32,290 bases of DNA, from NCBI GenBank assembly GCA_947474365.1, contig CANJIU010000108.1, positions 1 to 32,290 of the forward strand, in the 5' to 3' direction. The translations under genes and the position numbers were made by a program. The notes beneath the pieces are model-generated. The model was not told the DNA's origin. It made no database searches and was given only the letters and a program-made list of their open reading frames with translations. Of this stretch, positions 1 to 7,666 are shown in pieces (positions within the stretch are counted from its first letter, which is position 1; the number at the start of each line of letters is the position of its first letter). This stretch comes from Opitutia bacterium. GTDB lineage: Bacteria > Verrucomicrobiota > Verrucomicrobiia > Opitutales > Opitutaceae.

Positions 1-86
1 CCCTCCCGTGGATTGTGCTCGGTCAAGAGCGGCTCCGCCTTGGTCCAGAGTTCATCAGAAACCTCCCACGATTGCACTGTCGCCAT
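1..86 (-). CDS. IS5-family transposase, N-terminal part (partial)
   Basis: The start codon is at 86 on the minus strand and the gene leaves the window after 28 codons. The product begins MATVQSWEVSDELWTKAEPL. The core V-S-D-E-L-W followed by a basic residue and E-P-L-L is the usual opening of the short helical domain (DUF4096-like) at the N-terminus of IS5-type transposases, which cut and paste the element. The catalytic DDE region would lie outside the window. The match rests on this short motif, but its position at a start codon and next to an interrupted gene supports it. Confidence 0.65.
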   Translation of the reverse strand, partial: MATVQSWEVSDELWTKAEPLLTEHNPRE

Positions 87-127
87 GGCCAAAATTTACG
101 CACGCGCAGAAAAAAGGTTCAATCCTT
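1..127 (-). mobile_element. End of an IS5-type insertion sequence (partial, runs off the left edge)
   Basis: The minus strand from position 86 to 1 encodes the first residues of a transposase, and about 40 bases of non-coding sequence lie between its start codon and the point where receptor coding sequence begins, near 125-130. That is the layout of the 5' end of a small IS with one transposase gene. The exact terminal inverted repeat cannot be fixed because the other end is outside the window. The boundary at about 127 is inferred from where the receptor reading frame becomes recognisable. Confidence 0.6.
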
Positions 128-344
128 AATTACGGATAAGCTCTTAAGCGAATTCGACGGGTTCATCGGCTACAGCCGGCGAATCCTGCAGAACAAGATC
201 GGCTGGCGCGTGTAGCTCAACATTCGCAACCTCCTCGACAACGTCGAACGGCGCGGGCAGGCCACGACGTCCACCGGGGAGATCGCAGTCTTCACCATCC
301 CCGAAAAACGCACGTTCATCCTGACGAACACGTTTACCTTCTGA
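128..344 (+). pseudogene. C-terminal remnant of a TonB-dependent receptor, cut by the IS and carrying a stop
   Basis: In one frame this reads as the last beta-strands of an outer-membrane TonB-dependent receptor. There is a stretch FDGFIGYSRRILQNKIGWRV, then LNIRNLLDNV, and finally a terminal strand ending RTFILTNTFTF before the TGA at 342-344. The N-L-x-N element followed by a closing F-x-L-T-N-x-F-x-F strand is characteristic of the large receptors of Opitutaceae. An in-frame TAG at 213-215 sits where a glutamine (CAG) is normally expected, so one C-to-T change would explain it. The 5' part is replaced by the IS. The receptor would have taken up an unknown substrate across the outer membrane; it cannot function now. 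Confidence 0.72.
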
Positions 345-678
345 CGCGAAAACCGACGAGAGATCGGGCAGCCGGTTTCGCGTCGGTCCCGGTCGCGTCC
401 ATCTCCCGGCAGACGAAGGCCATTTCCAACCCAACCACCGGCGGGCCCAGCGGCCACTTGACCCACCACTGAATCGGTCGCAGCGGAGCGTCTGGTCGAA
501 CTCCATTCCGGACTGGAGCAAACGCGGCGGCGCGCACGGATTTACCCGCGTCTCTCACCGTCGATTGAACCGCCCGGCTCGGCACCGCAGACGTGAAAGG
601 CGACGGCACCGGCGCCAGCACCGCTGCAAGGTGCGGAAATATCCCGCCCACTGCCGTCCGCGACACACGCGGCGCCAC
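334..678 (-). CDS. Hypothetical small ORF, doubtful
   Basis: A 114-residue minus-strand frame, rich in Ala, Arg and Pro, with one hydrophobic patch (QWWVKWPLGPPVVGLEM) in its C-terminal half. It meets the receptor remnant tail to tail. I recognise no family and see no convincing ribosome-binding site. Other frames in the same stretch are also open because of the high GC content, so this may be a chance ORF or a decayed gene. Confidence 0.2.
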   Translation of the reverse strand: MAPRVSRTAVGGIFPHLAAVLAPVPSPFTSAVPSRAVQSTVRDAGKSVRAAAFAPVRNGVRPDAPLRPIQWWVKWPLGPPVVGLEMAFVCREMDATGTDAKPAARSLVGFRVRR

Positions 679-733
679 CGCCCTCGCGCTGGAAGCCCAG
701 CGATCCGAAGCCGCGGATTGGTCGGGTCGTCAT
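345..733. other. Gene-poor stretch between the receptor remnant and the protease
   Basis: No frame on either strand gives a recognisable protein apart from the doubtful ORF at 334-678. No clear intrinsic terminator for the protease was found: the sequence after its stop is GC-rich but has no T-run. It may be decayed coding sequence. Confidence 0.5.
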
Positions 734-2422
734 TCACGCGACGAAGGAAAAATTGCCCGTATTGAGGCCACCGCCACCGGAAATTGCGGTGTAGTGGGCA
801 ATTTTCTTCGCCGCACCTTTTCCGCTGCCGTCCGCATCGTAGTAGATGTCGCCCGTCGCGTTGTCGGCGAAAATCCTGGTCGTTTTCTTCGTGGCGGCAG
901 CTCCGATCTCGATGCTGGTGGACCTTAATTTGCCGAAGAACGACGTCTTCAAGGCAATCTTGTCGACCGAAGCATCGAACGACGTGATGGTGTTGAATCC
1001 ACCGGAGGAGAATGCCCGGTTCAGGGTGACGCTTTCCGCCACCCCGGCCGCCGAGGAGAGCGCCACCTGGTTAATTTTACTTCCGTAGGCGATCGCGACA
1101 TTGTTGTTCCCGGAGTAAGCCTTCGTCGAGGCGGGTGCCGTGATGTTGATGCTGGAATAGCTCCCGGCATTGAGATCGACCTTGCTCGATTGAGTCAGCT
1201 GGCTCAAGTCGATCAGGTCCGCCCCGGTCGCCGACCACAGCGTTTTCACGGGCGCGCTTCCGGCCCCAAACGAAAACACGCCGTTGTCTGCGGTGGAGCC
1301 GTTCTGGTTTGCGCCGTAAAGGTATTGCAACGCGGCGATGTCGTAAGGCATCGCGGTGCTGGCGTTGACCCCGCGAGTGGCATCATTGTCGTTGTACGAC
1401 ATAATCGAATACTGATGGCTGTCCTTGCTCGCCGGGAGATAGGGTGGCGCCGCCCCGCCGCCGCCCGCGTTGTAGTTTCCCGGATGCTTCAGGCCAAGGG
1501 TATGGCCGATTTCATGCAGGGTGGTCAGCCAGCCATACCCGCCCTCCGCCATGCCCGCGTCGTTGTTCGTCGACTGATTGTTGGCGAGGTAGAGGTAGAC
1601 CTTCTCCTTGTCCCCACTGGCGCCCGGAAGGTTCGCGTAGCCAGCGCTGCTGGCCTGGGCGTTCGTGCCGAAGTTGATATTGCCCGTCCCATCGCCGGCC
1701 ACCTCGGTGAAAGTAACGTTGATGAGCTTTGCGTAATAATTAAACGCCGCGCGGACGGCATCCTTTTGCGCCGCCGACATCTCCTGGAATCCGGACATGT
1801 TCTGACCGCCGGGCTGCGACGACAGAAAACTGTAAGTCAGCTGCGAGACAGAACTTTTTGCATCCAGTCCCAACGCCGATCCGGAAACTTTCGTCGCTCC
1901 GTTCGATGGCGCAGCATCGTAAGGGTGCCACCAATCGTTGGTGCCTCCCATCAGAAGCGCGTCGATGTTCTTGTCGCCGGTCGATGTCGGCAGGATTGAT
2001 TTTGCGTTGATGGAAAGATTGTCAAAGTTCGCCGCATTCTTGAGCGAGTAGCCCGCCTCAAACGTCAGTTTATAGGTTCCGGTCTTCGGGACGGTAAACC
2101 CCTTCGACATGTTGACCGTGGAGGTTTTCCCCTTCGCGTCGGTCAGGGTCACCTTCGGTCCATACGCCTGAAAATAAAACGAAAAAGAGTACTTCCGGTT
2201 CGCCTGAAGATCGAGGGAGAGTGCCAGTTTCGTCGTCTCCGCCGTCAACCCGACATCCCCGATCGAGGCCGAGGCGTCGATGCCGACAGCACTCGATTTG
2301 GAAAAGACGAGACTGCCAGCCTGGCCGCTGGTAACCAGAGCGCCGGACATGGTCCCCGCCTTTGACACGCCGCTCGTCCGAAGTGGCGCCGGCACAGCCC
2401 TGAGAGCTGAGGATACGTTCAT
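734..2422 (-). CDS. Secreted serralysin-like zinc metalloprotease (M10 family)
   Basis: A predicted extracellular zinc endopeptidase of 562 residues. The start at 2422 is chosen because AAGGAA lies just upstream; a longer frame to 2512 has no such support. An N-terminal region of about 150 residues (probably a pre-peptidase beta-sandwich) precedes the catalytic domain. The zinc site H-E-I-G-H-T-L-G-L-K-H-P has ligands H303, H307 and H313 and catalytic E304. The Met-turn S-I-M-S-Y-N has M341 and Y343. This is the metzincin/serralysin signature, and Y-D-I-A-A-L-Q-Y-L-Y-G follows as in serralysins. The C-terminal part resembles the serralysin C-terminal domain (a W-x5-D-x-I-D-L-S segment and a terminal D-A-D-G segment), but canonical GGxGxDxxx calcium repeats are missing. 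There is no Sec signal peptide. The protein ends F-S-F-V-A, similar to the hydrophobic C-terminal signals of type I secretion substrates. No transporter genes are nearby, so the export route is inferred. Confidence 0.85.
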   Translation of the reverse strand: MNVSSALRAVPAPLRTSGVSKAGTMSGALVTSGQAGSLVFSKSSAVGIDASASIGDVGLTAETTKLALSLDLQANRKYSFSFYFQAYGPKVTLTDAKGKTSTVNMSKGFTVPKTGTYKLTFEAGYSLKNAANFDNLSINAKSILPTSTGDKNIDALLMGGTNDWWHPYDAAPSNGATKVSGSALGLDAKSSVSQLTYSFLSSQPGGQNMSGFQEMSAAQKDAVRAAFNYYAKLINVTFTEVAGDGTGNINFGTNAQASSAGYANLPGASGDKEKVYLYLANNQSTNNDAGMAEGGYGWLTTLHEIGHTLGLKHPGNYNAGGGGAAPPYLPASKDSHQYSIMSYNDNDATRGVNASTAMPYDIAALQYLYGANQNGSTADNGVFSFGAGSAPVKTLWSATGADLIDLSQLTQSSKVDLNAGSYSSINITAPASTKAYSGNNNVAIAYGSKINQVALSSAAGVAESVTLNRAFSSGGFNTITSFDASVDKIALKTSFFGKLRSTSIEIGAAATKKTTRIFADNATGDIYYDADGSGKGAAKKIAHYTAISGGGGLNTGNFSFVA

Positions 2423-2859
2423 GGTTCCTTCCGTGGAATGGTTGAGAGCAGGATGATGGTGCGCGGTACGTGGCTCCTTTGGGTTGCAACTGCAGTCTAC
2501 ATATCGGCGCAATCGCGCCCCGCTGAAGAGCAGGGACCGGGTGCATCACACCCTGAGGGGGGGGCACGGCGTTGAAACATTACGCGTCGGCGCTTCGGCG
2601 TACGTTTTCCGAACTAAACACCCTGTCTTCCAGTGATCGTGCGTCCGGCGTTTAACGCTCACCCCGCAATCGAATTCTGGCCGCCGGAAAGAATCCTCCG
2701 ATCAGGGCCTGCCCATCCCCCTTCGCACTTCATCCCCGTAGATTCAAGATGGCCGTTTCAGCTCAATTGAATTCCATCCGCGAGTCACCGTATCCGGTCA
2801 ATGAGCACGGCGCGGCGGTCGTTGTTGGGCGCCGCCACAATTCTCCGGCATGTCACCGT
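2423..2859. other. Intergenic region upstream of the protease
   Basis: About 440 bases with no supported gene. It must hold the promoter of the minus-strand protease and the 3' end of the YndJ-like gene. A run of eight or more G lies near 2560. I could not identify a convincing -35/-10 pair or operator. Confidence 0.4.
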
Positions 2860-3813
2860 TCAAGCGGGATCAGCCGGCCCCATGCGACGCCATGCGATCA
2901 CTCCGCAAAGGCCAAAGCCGATCGCGTTCACCGTGCCGTGCATCAGGCGCATCTCGGGAATTCCCAGCCAGGGCACGACACCAGAAGCGCCCATCGCATA
3001 GAGTCCGGCGAGGACCATGCCGAAAAACAACGACGCCCCCGAGATGCCGAGCAGCCACCGGGTCAGCATTGGGCGCCTTGACTCGAGCGCGATCCGCACC
3101 TGCAGGACCGCCACTGCCATGCCTGCAAGCGCGAGCCCGCAGCCTGCCGCCTCCTCAAGGTTGTGTCCCCAGCCGAGCTTCGTCGCGGTGATTCCGAACG
3201 CTACCGCCGGCACCCCAAGGACAACCCCCACCGCCGCCTGCGCCGGAAATCGCCAGAAAAATAGTTCCCGCTGCACCCGACCCGCCACCAAAGGCAACAC
3301 CAGCCCCGCATAGTGAAAATGCACCGCCGTCAGCGTCACGATTGTCGGATCGAATCCCAACGGCGACAAGCCGGCCCGCTCCAACAACACCCACCCTCCG
3401 CCGACACCCAGGAAAATCAAGGCCGCGTCCGCGCACAATCCATCCAGCGGTCGCCGCAACTGCGCCCGCTTTACGCGCGCTATCCCCACTACCGCGAGTC
3501 CGGCGGTCAGCACCACCCAAGGCAGCGCCAACCCTGCCGCCAGCAGGCCCGAACTGAGCCCGCAGGCCACCGCGAGCAGAAATGCCGCCGGGAACTGCCA
3601 CCGGCGCACCATGGCGAGCCATTGTGCCGGCGCACCGGTTTCATCACTCTCCACGAACAACTCCAGCATCAGCGGCACCAGCACCAGCGCGGAGAACAGC
3701 AACAATCCGTGCGCCCACGCGCCATCCAGGCGACTCGGCCCGCAGAATCCGAGAAACGCCCCACACACGAGTGCCCCGAGGCCCGACTTGGCGACAGCTG
3801 TCATCTGATCCAC
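2860..3813 (-). CDS. YndJ-like multi-pass membrane protein
   Basis: A 317-residue integral membrane protein with about nine or ten hydrophobic segments. Two conserved-looking motifs, T-A-V-H-F-H-Y-A-G near the middle and M-R-L-M-H-G-T-V-N-A-I-G-F-G near the C-terminus, match the YndJ-like family known from Bacillus and other bacteria. Its biochemical role is not established. The histidines in H-F-H-Y and M-H-G lie in or near membrane segments and could bind a metal or heme, but that is speculation. The frame opens at GTG 3813; an ATG nine bases in (3804) is an alternative, and neither has a strong ribosome-binding site. It is divergent from the AMP nucleosidase, with about 80 bases between the start codons. 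Confidence 0.7.
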   Translation of the reverse strand: MDQMTAVAKSGLGALVCGAFLGFCGPSRLDGAWAHGLLLFSALVLVPLMLELFVESDETGAPAQWLAMVRRWQFPAAFLLAVACGLSSGLLAAGLALPWVVLTAGLAVVGIARVKRAQLRRPLDGLCADAALIFLGVGGGWVLLERAGLSPLGFDPTIVTLTAVHFHYAGLVLPLVAGRVQRELFFWRFPAQAAVGVVLGVPAVAFGITATKLGWGHNLEEAAGCGLALAGMAVAVLQVRIALESRRPMLTRWLLGISGASLFFGMVLAGLYAMGASGVVPWLGIPEMRLMHGTVNAIGFGLCGVIAWRRMGPADPA

Positions 3814-3894
3814 CGTGTAGCGTCACTCCGCGGTCGGCAACCGTTCGTTGTTTTTTCCGTGTGCTCCGCATCTACGATCAGGTAGAGGTGTGCG

Positions 3895-4665
3895 ATGAAG
3901 ACGCGCAAAGAAATCGTCGAGAACTGGCTGCCCCGCTACACGGGCGTCCCCCTGAATGAATTCGGCGACTACATTCTGCTGACCAACTTCGATCGCTACG
4001 TGAACCTGTTCGCTCAATGGCACCGGGTGCCGATCCGCGGCAAGGACAAGCCCATGCCCAACGCCACCGCCGGCGACATCACCATCATCAATTTCGGGAT
4101 GGGCAGCGCCACCGCCGCCACCGTGATGGATTTGCTCACCGCGATTCAACCCAAAGCCGTCCTGTTCCTCGGCAAATGCGGCGGCCTCAAACACCGGGCC
4201 GAACTCGGCGACCTCATCCTGCCAATCGCCGCCATCCGTGGCGAGGGCACGAGCAACGACTACTTCCCCCCCGAGGTGCCCGCCCTCCCCGCCTTCGCCC
4301 TCCAAAAGGCCATCTCGACCACCATCCGGGATTTCGCCCGCGACTACTGGACTGGCACCGTCTACACGACGAACCGCCGCGTCTGGGAGCACGACGAGGT
4401 TTTCAAAAAATACCTGAAAAAAATCCGCGCCCTCGCAATCGACATGGAGACGGCGACGATTTTCACGACTGGCTTTTTCAACGAGATTGTCACCGGCGCG
4501 CTGCTCCTTGTTTCCGATCAGCCGATGACGCCCGATGGCGTGAAAACAGCCGAGAGCGACAAGCAGGTCGACGAGGTTTACGTCACCGACCACCTGAAAA
4601 TCGGCATCGCCTCGCTGAAGCAGCTCATCAACAAGGGCATCACGGTGAAACACCTGAAATTCTAA
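3895..4665 (+). CDS. amn: AMP nucleosidase (short type)
   Basis: A cytoplasmic enzyme that splits AMP into adenine and ribose-5-phosphate, linking purine salvage to the adenylate pool. The 256 residues match the short AMP nucleosidase seen in Bacteroidetes and Verrucomicrobia, which lacks the extra N-terminal domain of the E. coli enzyme. Visible landmarks are NWLPRYTG near the N-terminus, the phosphorylase-fold segment I-I-N-F-G-M-G-S, the loop F-L-G-K-C-G-G-L-K, the segment G-E-G-T-S-N-D-Y, and A-I-D-M-E-T-A-T-I with the conserved Met-Glu that holds the ribose. V-S-D-Q-P near the C-terminus carries the Asp expected to protonate the base. AGG and AGAGG stretches precede the ATG. It is convergent with the YtkA-like gene, with about 20 bases between them. 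Confidence 0.9.
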   Translation: MKTRKEIVENWLPRYTGVPLNEFGDYILLTNFDRYVNLFAQWHRVPIRGKDKPMPNATAGDITIINFGMGSATAATVMDLLTAIQPKAVLFLGKCGGLKHRAELGDLILPIAAIRGEGTSNDYFPPEVPALPAFALQKAISTTIRDFARDYWTGTVYTTNRRVWEHDEVFKKYLKKIRALAIDMETATIFTTGFFNEIVTGALLLVSDQPMTPDGVKTAESDKQVDEVYVTDHLKIGIASLKQLINKGITVKHLKF

Positions 4666-4686
4666 AACTCGGCCGACCTGGCTGCA

Positions 4687-5616
4687 TCACTCCGTGACTT
4701 CGATTTCGAACGGCACGAAAATCTCCCTGCCACCCAAATTCACCTGGGCCCATATCACGTAACGACCGGCGCGCGGGATCGTTAGCTTGAAATTCAACGT
4801 GGGATTTGTCGCGTCCGGTTCGCGCGCGAGATCCGATTCAACCGGGTGCAGGTGGGCAAATCCGCTCCGCGTTTCGTCGAACGCGACGAGATGCGCATAG
4901 GCCCCCATGACAGGTTCAAATAGGACCCGCCCGCCGTCGTCCCGCCGCACCGTGAAAGCAAGGTCAAAACCCCGCCCCGCCCGTGGCGCCAACGGTGAAG
5001 TCGTCAGTGCAAACCGATGACCGTCCACCGTCGCCCTCGTATTGCGCGATAGCGACGCCTCCCCCTTCGGATTCGCCGCGCGCGCGATGTCCAAATCGGC
5101 ACTGGCATACAGGCCACGTCCGGTCGCCGCAGGTGTGAAGTCCGCAAAAAAACGATACATGCCGCCCCGGTGCGGAGAAAACGCGAAGGTCCATTCCCCC
5201 GGTGTTTTCGTGGGCTCCGGATGGAGGTGTTGGTAATCGCCCAACGTTGGGTCGACAATCAGCAGATGCAGCCGTCGCGTATGCGTGACCAGCAGGTCTT
5301 CCGGCAAAATTGCTTTTCCACTCGACGTCCCGAGGCGCATGACGGCCCGAAGTTCCCCGGAGGAAGAGTCCGGCGCGGCCAGGGCGATCGTCATCACGAC
5401 CGGCGACCGCGCTGCAACGACCGGGATGAATTGAGGGTTCAGCGGATCGCAAAACTCGATCGGGTTGGCCCCCCTGGCGTCGACACGAAAATCCATGTGA
5501 CTGAGGCTTGTCCCGGTCGGCAGCATCCGCAGCGCGAGGAAAATTCCGCCCGCGCCCGCCGAGATGGCCGCGACCTGCCGCCACTGTCGCGCATCGAAGA
5601 ACGCCCCGGCGCTCAT
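4687..5616 (-). CDS. Membrane-anchored YtkA-like protein
   Basis: A 309-residue protein with one hydrophobic N-terminal segment (about residues 14-32) and an extracytoplasmic remainder. It contains two similar motifs, L-L-I-V-D-P-T-L-x-D-Y-Q-H-L-H-P-E and H-L-V-A-F-D-E-T-R-S-G-F-A-H-L-H-P-V. Each looks like a beta-sandwich strand pair ending in H-L-H-P, as in YtkA-like and related heavy-metal-associated secreted proteins. Paired H-x-H-P motifs outside the membrane suggest metal binding, probably copper in this setting, but this is inference. Its ATG overlaps the TGA of the upstream SCO gene (ATGA), so the two are probably translationally coupled and act together in oxidase assembly or copper handling. 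Confidence 0.65.
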   Translation of the reverse strand: MSAGAFFDARQWRQVAAISAGAGGIFLALRMLPTGTSLSHMDFRVDARGANPIEFCDPLNPQFIPVVAARSPVVMTIALAAPDSSSGELRAVMRLGTSSGKAILPEDLLVTHTRRLHLLIVDPTLGDYQHLHPEPTKTPGEWTFAFSPHRGGMYRFFADFTPAATGRGLYASADLDIARAANPKGEASLSRNTRATVDGHRFALTTSPLAPRAGRGFDLAFTVRRDDGGRVLFEPVMGAYAHLVAFDETRSGFAHLHPVESDLAREPDATNPTLNFKLTIPRAGRYVIWAQVNLGGREIFVPFEIEVTE

Positions 5617-6581
5617 CGCCGCATCTTCGCCACGAAGTCCTTCGGCTCCCAGGCACTTCCATCGGCGCGGTGGGCGATGGTGCCGTTGGCATTGATCAAC
5701 AGGGTCGTCAGCGTGTGCTTGAGCAAATCCCCTTCAAATTCGGCGATCACACCAAATTGAGTTAACAGGTCCTTGATCGCGGTCTCTGGCCCGGTGAGAA
5801 AGGAAAAATTTGTCGAGTCGATGCCGCGGGTATCCACATACTCCCGAAGTACGCCTGGCGTGTCGAAGGCGGGATCGAGCGTGATCGAGACCAGTTCAAG
5901 GTTGCCAACCCCTGCTTCCCGCGCGAGCCGCTGCACCGCCATCATCTTGATGGTCGCCGCCGGGCACATGGTCGCGATGGGACAGCGCGTGAAGATGAAG
6001 TTGATCATGATCTGCTTTCCCCGGAAATGCGCGCTTTGCACCACTTGCCCCTGTTGGTTGTAGAGGGCAAAATCTGGCACCGTTTCGCTCACCTCCCGGT
6101 AGGCGTTTTTTCCCCGGACGTGGGTGTCTTGCCGCAGCTGGAGCGCCCCCGCCTTGACGGTCGCGGTCGCCGCCTGGTCATTCGGCCAGATTTTTTCCAA
6201 ACGAATGTCTCCCGTTTCACTCGGGATCAGTTCAGCGCGAATCTTTTGCCCGACCTTCGCCAGCGCGAGATCACCCGGAGCGACAAGAAACTCCATCGTC
6301 ATCCCCGGCATGTAGCCCTTGATTTCGTCGTGCTGGACAACGAGCAATTTGCGAGCTGGATCGATGCCCACAATTTCGCCCGTAAGCGGGTAACGCTCCA
6401 CCTTCTCCTTTTCCGGCTTGGCGTCCATCCGGGCCGTGGCGGACGGCCCCGAGGAGCGGTCAGGTTTGGCGCAGCCATCCAGCAAAAGGCTGACGACGAT
6501 CCACAAGGCGACTCCCCACGTTCGGACCAGTCGGTTCCATTCAACCGGAGCGTGCCCCCCCCGGCGTCCATTAGATTGCAT
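5613..6581 (-). CDS. CusF-like/SCO fusion copper chaperone lipoprotein
   Basis: Predicted to deliver copper to, or reduce, the CuA site of the neighbouring cytochrome oxidase from the outer face of the inner membrane. The 322 residues start with a lipoprotein signal (L-L-L-D-G-C, Cys37). A CusF-like copper-binding domain follows at about 60-135, with the cluster H-D-E-I-K-G-Y-M-P-G-M-T-M. A SCO/SenC thioredoxin-fold domain occupies about 170-320. The SCO copper cysteines are C200 and C206 (C-P-I-A-T-M-C), spaced by five residues rather than the three of classical SCO1; the conserved histidine is H289. The frame could start at 6641, but that would leave only 26 bases to the divergent heme A synthase gene, so 6581 is preferred. 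The 6641 start does have an AAGG upstream, so this is not settled. Confidence 0.85.
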   Translation of the reverse strand: MQSNGRRGGHAPVEWNRLVRTWGVALWIVVSLLLDGCAKPDRSSGPSATARMDAKPEKEKVERYPLTGEIVGIDPARKLLVVQHDEIKGYMPGMTMEFLVAPGDLALAKVGQKIRAELIPSETGDIRLEKIWPNDQAATATVKAGALQLRQDTHVRGKNAYREVSETVPDFALYNQQGQVVQSAHFRGKQIMINFIFTRCPIATMCPAATIKMMAVQRLAREAGVGNLELVSITLDPAFDTPGVLREYVDTRGIDSTNFSFLTGPETAIKDLLTQFGVIAEFEGDLLKHTLTTLLINANGTIAHRADGSAWEPKDFVAKMRR

Positions 6582-6667
6582 GCTCCTACGGATTCGCCGG
6601 AGGAAATAATTGTCAAAGGGTTTGCGGCAATCAGCATCCACCCTTCTGCTGCGCGTTTTCTCATCTC

Positions 6668-7666
6668 ATGGCTGTCGCCACCCGTTCACTTCGCACGTCC
6701 ACCCACAAGCCCATGCTCGCGATTTTCGCCGCGCTGGGCAGTGCTTGGGTGTTCTTGTTGGTGACGTTGGGAGCGTTCACGACAAGCATCGGGGCCGGGA
6801 TGGCATTTCCCGACTGGCCGCTCTCCAACGGGTCAATCAATCCGCATGGTTGGCTCGAGGATATCTCGATGTTCGCAGAGCATTCCCATCGGTTGACGGG
6901 GATGATGATGGGCGTGATTACGATCACCCTCGCAGTTTGGTTGTGGCGCCGGGAAGAGCGCCGCTGGTTGCGCCATCTCGGAATTTGGGCCCTGGGGATC
7001 GTGGTGGTGCAGGGGTTGATCGGAGGCCAACGCGTCACGCTCAACGCCATCCATGTGCCGAGGTTCGAAATGTCGTTTGGCCAGATGCTGCGGATTCCCC
7101 ACGGCATTCTCGCGCAAGTCTACGTTTGTATCCTGATTGCCGTCGCCACCGCCTCAACCCGCCGCTGGATCGAAGGCACCGCTCCGCTCGGTAGCGCCGT
7201 CCGCCGAGCCGGCGTCGCATGTTGCCTGCTGCTCTTTGTCCAACTCGCGATTGCCGCCACAATGCGCCACAATGCCGCGGGGCTGGCGATCTATACGTTT
7301 CCCCATTCGACCCCGGAGGGACACTGGCTGCCAGAGTCGTGGGACTTCCGCGTCGCGATCCATTTTACTCACCGGGTTATGGCGGTGGTTCTCGCCGTCG
7401 CACTGTCTGTCCTGGCCTGGACCATCCGCCGCGACCGTGCGGCCTCGCTCGCGATGCGGGCGGGAGCCTCGGCGCTGCTCAGTCTGATTGTTCTGCAAAT
7501 TCTCTTGGGCGGACTAATCATCTGGACACAGCGCAGCGCTGAGACCACCACCGGCCACGTCGTGGTCGGTGCCCTCACCCTCGCGGTCACGTTCTGGATC
7601 ACCTGGGTCGCGCACCGGGATTGCATTGAAGGCGGTACTCCGCTGGCCACACCCTCCCGCCCATGA
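6668..7666 (+). CDS. ctaA: Heme A synthase (CtaA/Cox15)
   Basis: An integral membrane monooxygenase that oxidises the C8 methyl of heme O to the formyl of heme A, needed by the aa3-type oxidase encoded downstream. The 332 residues form about eight membrane segments. Conserved histidines are visible in the expected places: E-H-S-H-R-L-T-G in the first half, R-I-P-H-G-I-L-A-Q in the middle, H-F-T-H-R-V-M-A in the second half, and T-T-G-H-V-V-V-G near the end. The loop A-F-P-D-W-P-L after the first helix is also typical. It heads a three-gene run; its TGA overlaps the ATG of the heme O synthase gene. Some cytoplasmic-side positions are Arg-rich, as expected. Confidence 0.92.
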   Translation: MAVATRSLRTSTHKPMLAIFAALGSAWVFLLVTLGAFTTSIGAGMAFPDWPLSNGSINPHGWLEDISMFAEHSHRLTGMMMGVITITLAVWLWRREERRWLRHLGIWALGIVVVQGLIGGQRVTLNAIHVPRFEMSFGQMLRIPHGILAQVYVCILIAVATASTRRWIEGTAPLGSAVRRAGVACCLLLFVQLAIAATMRHNAAGLAIYTFPHSTPEGHWLPESWDFRVAIHFTHRVMAVVLAVALSVLAWTIRRDRAASLAMRAGASALLSLIVLQILLGGLIIWTQRSAETTTGHVVVGALTLAVTFWITWVAHRDCIEGGTPLATPSRP

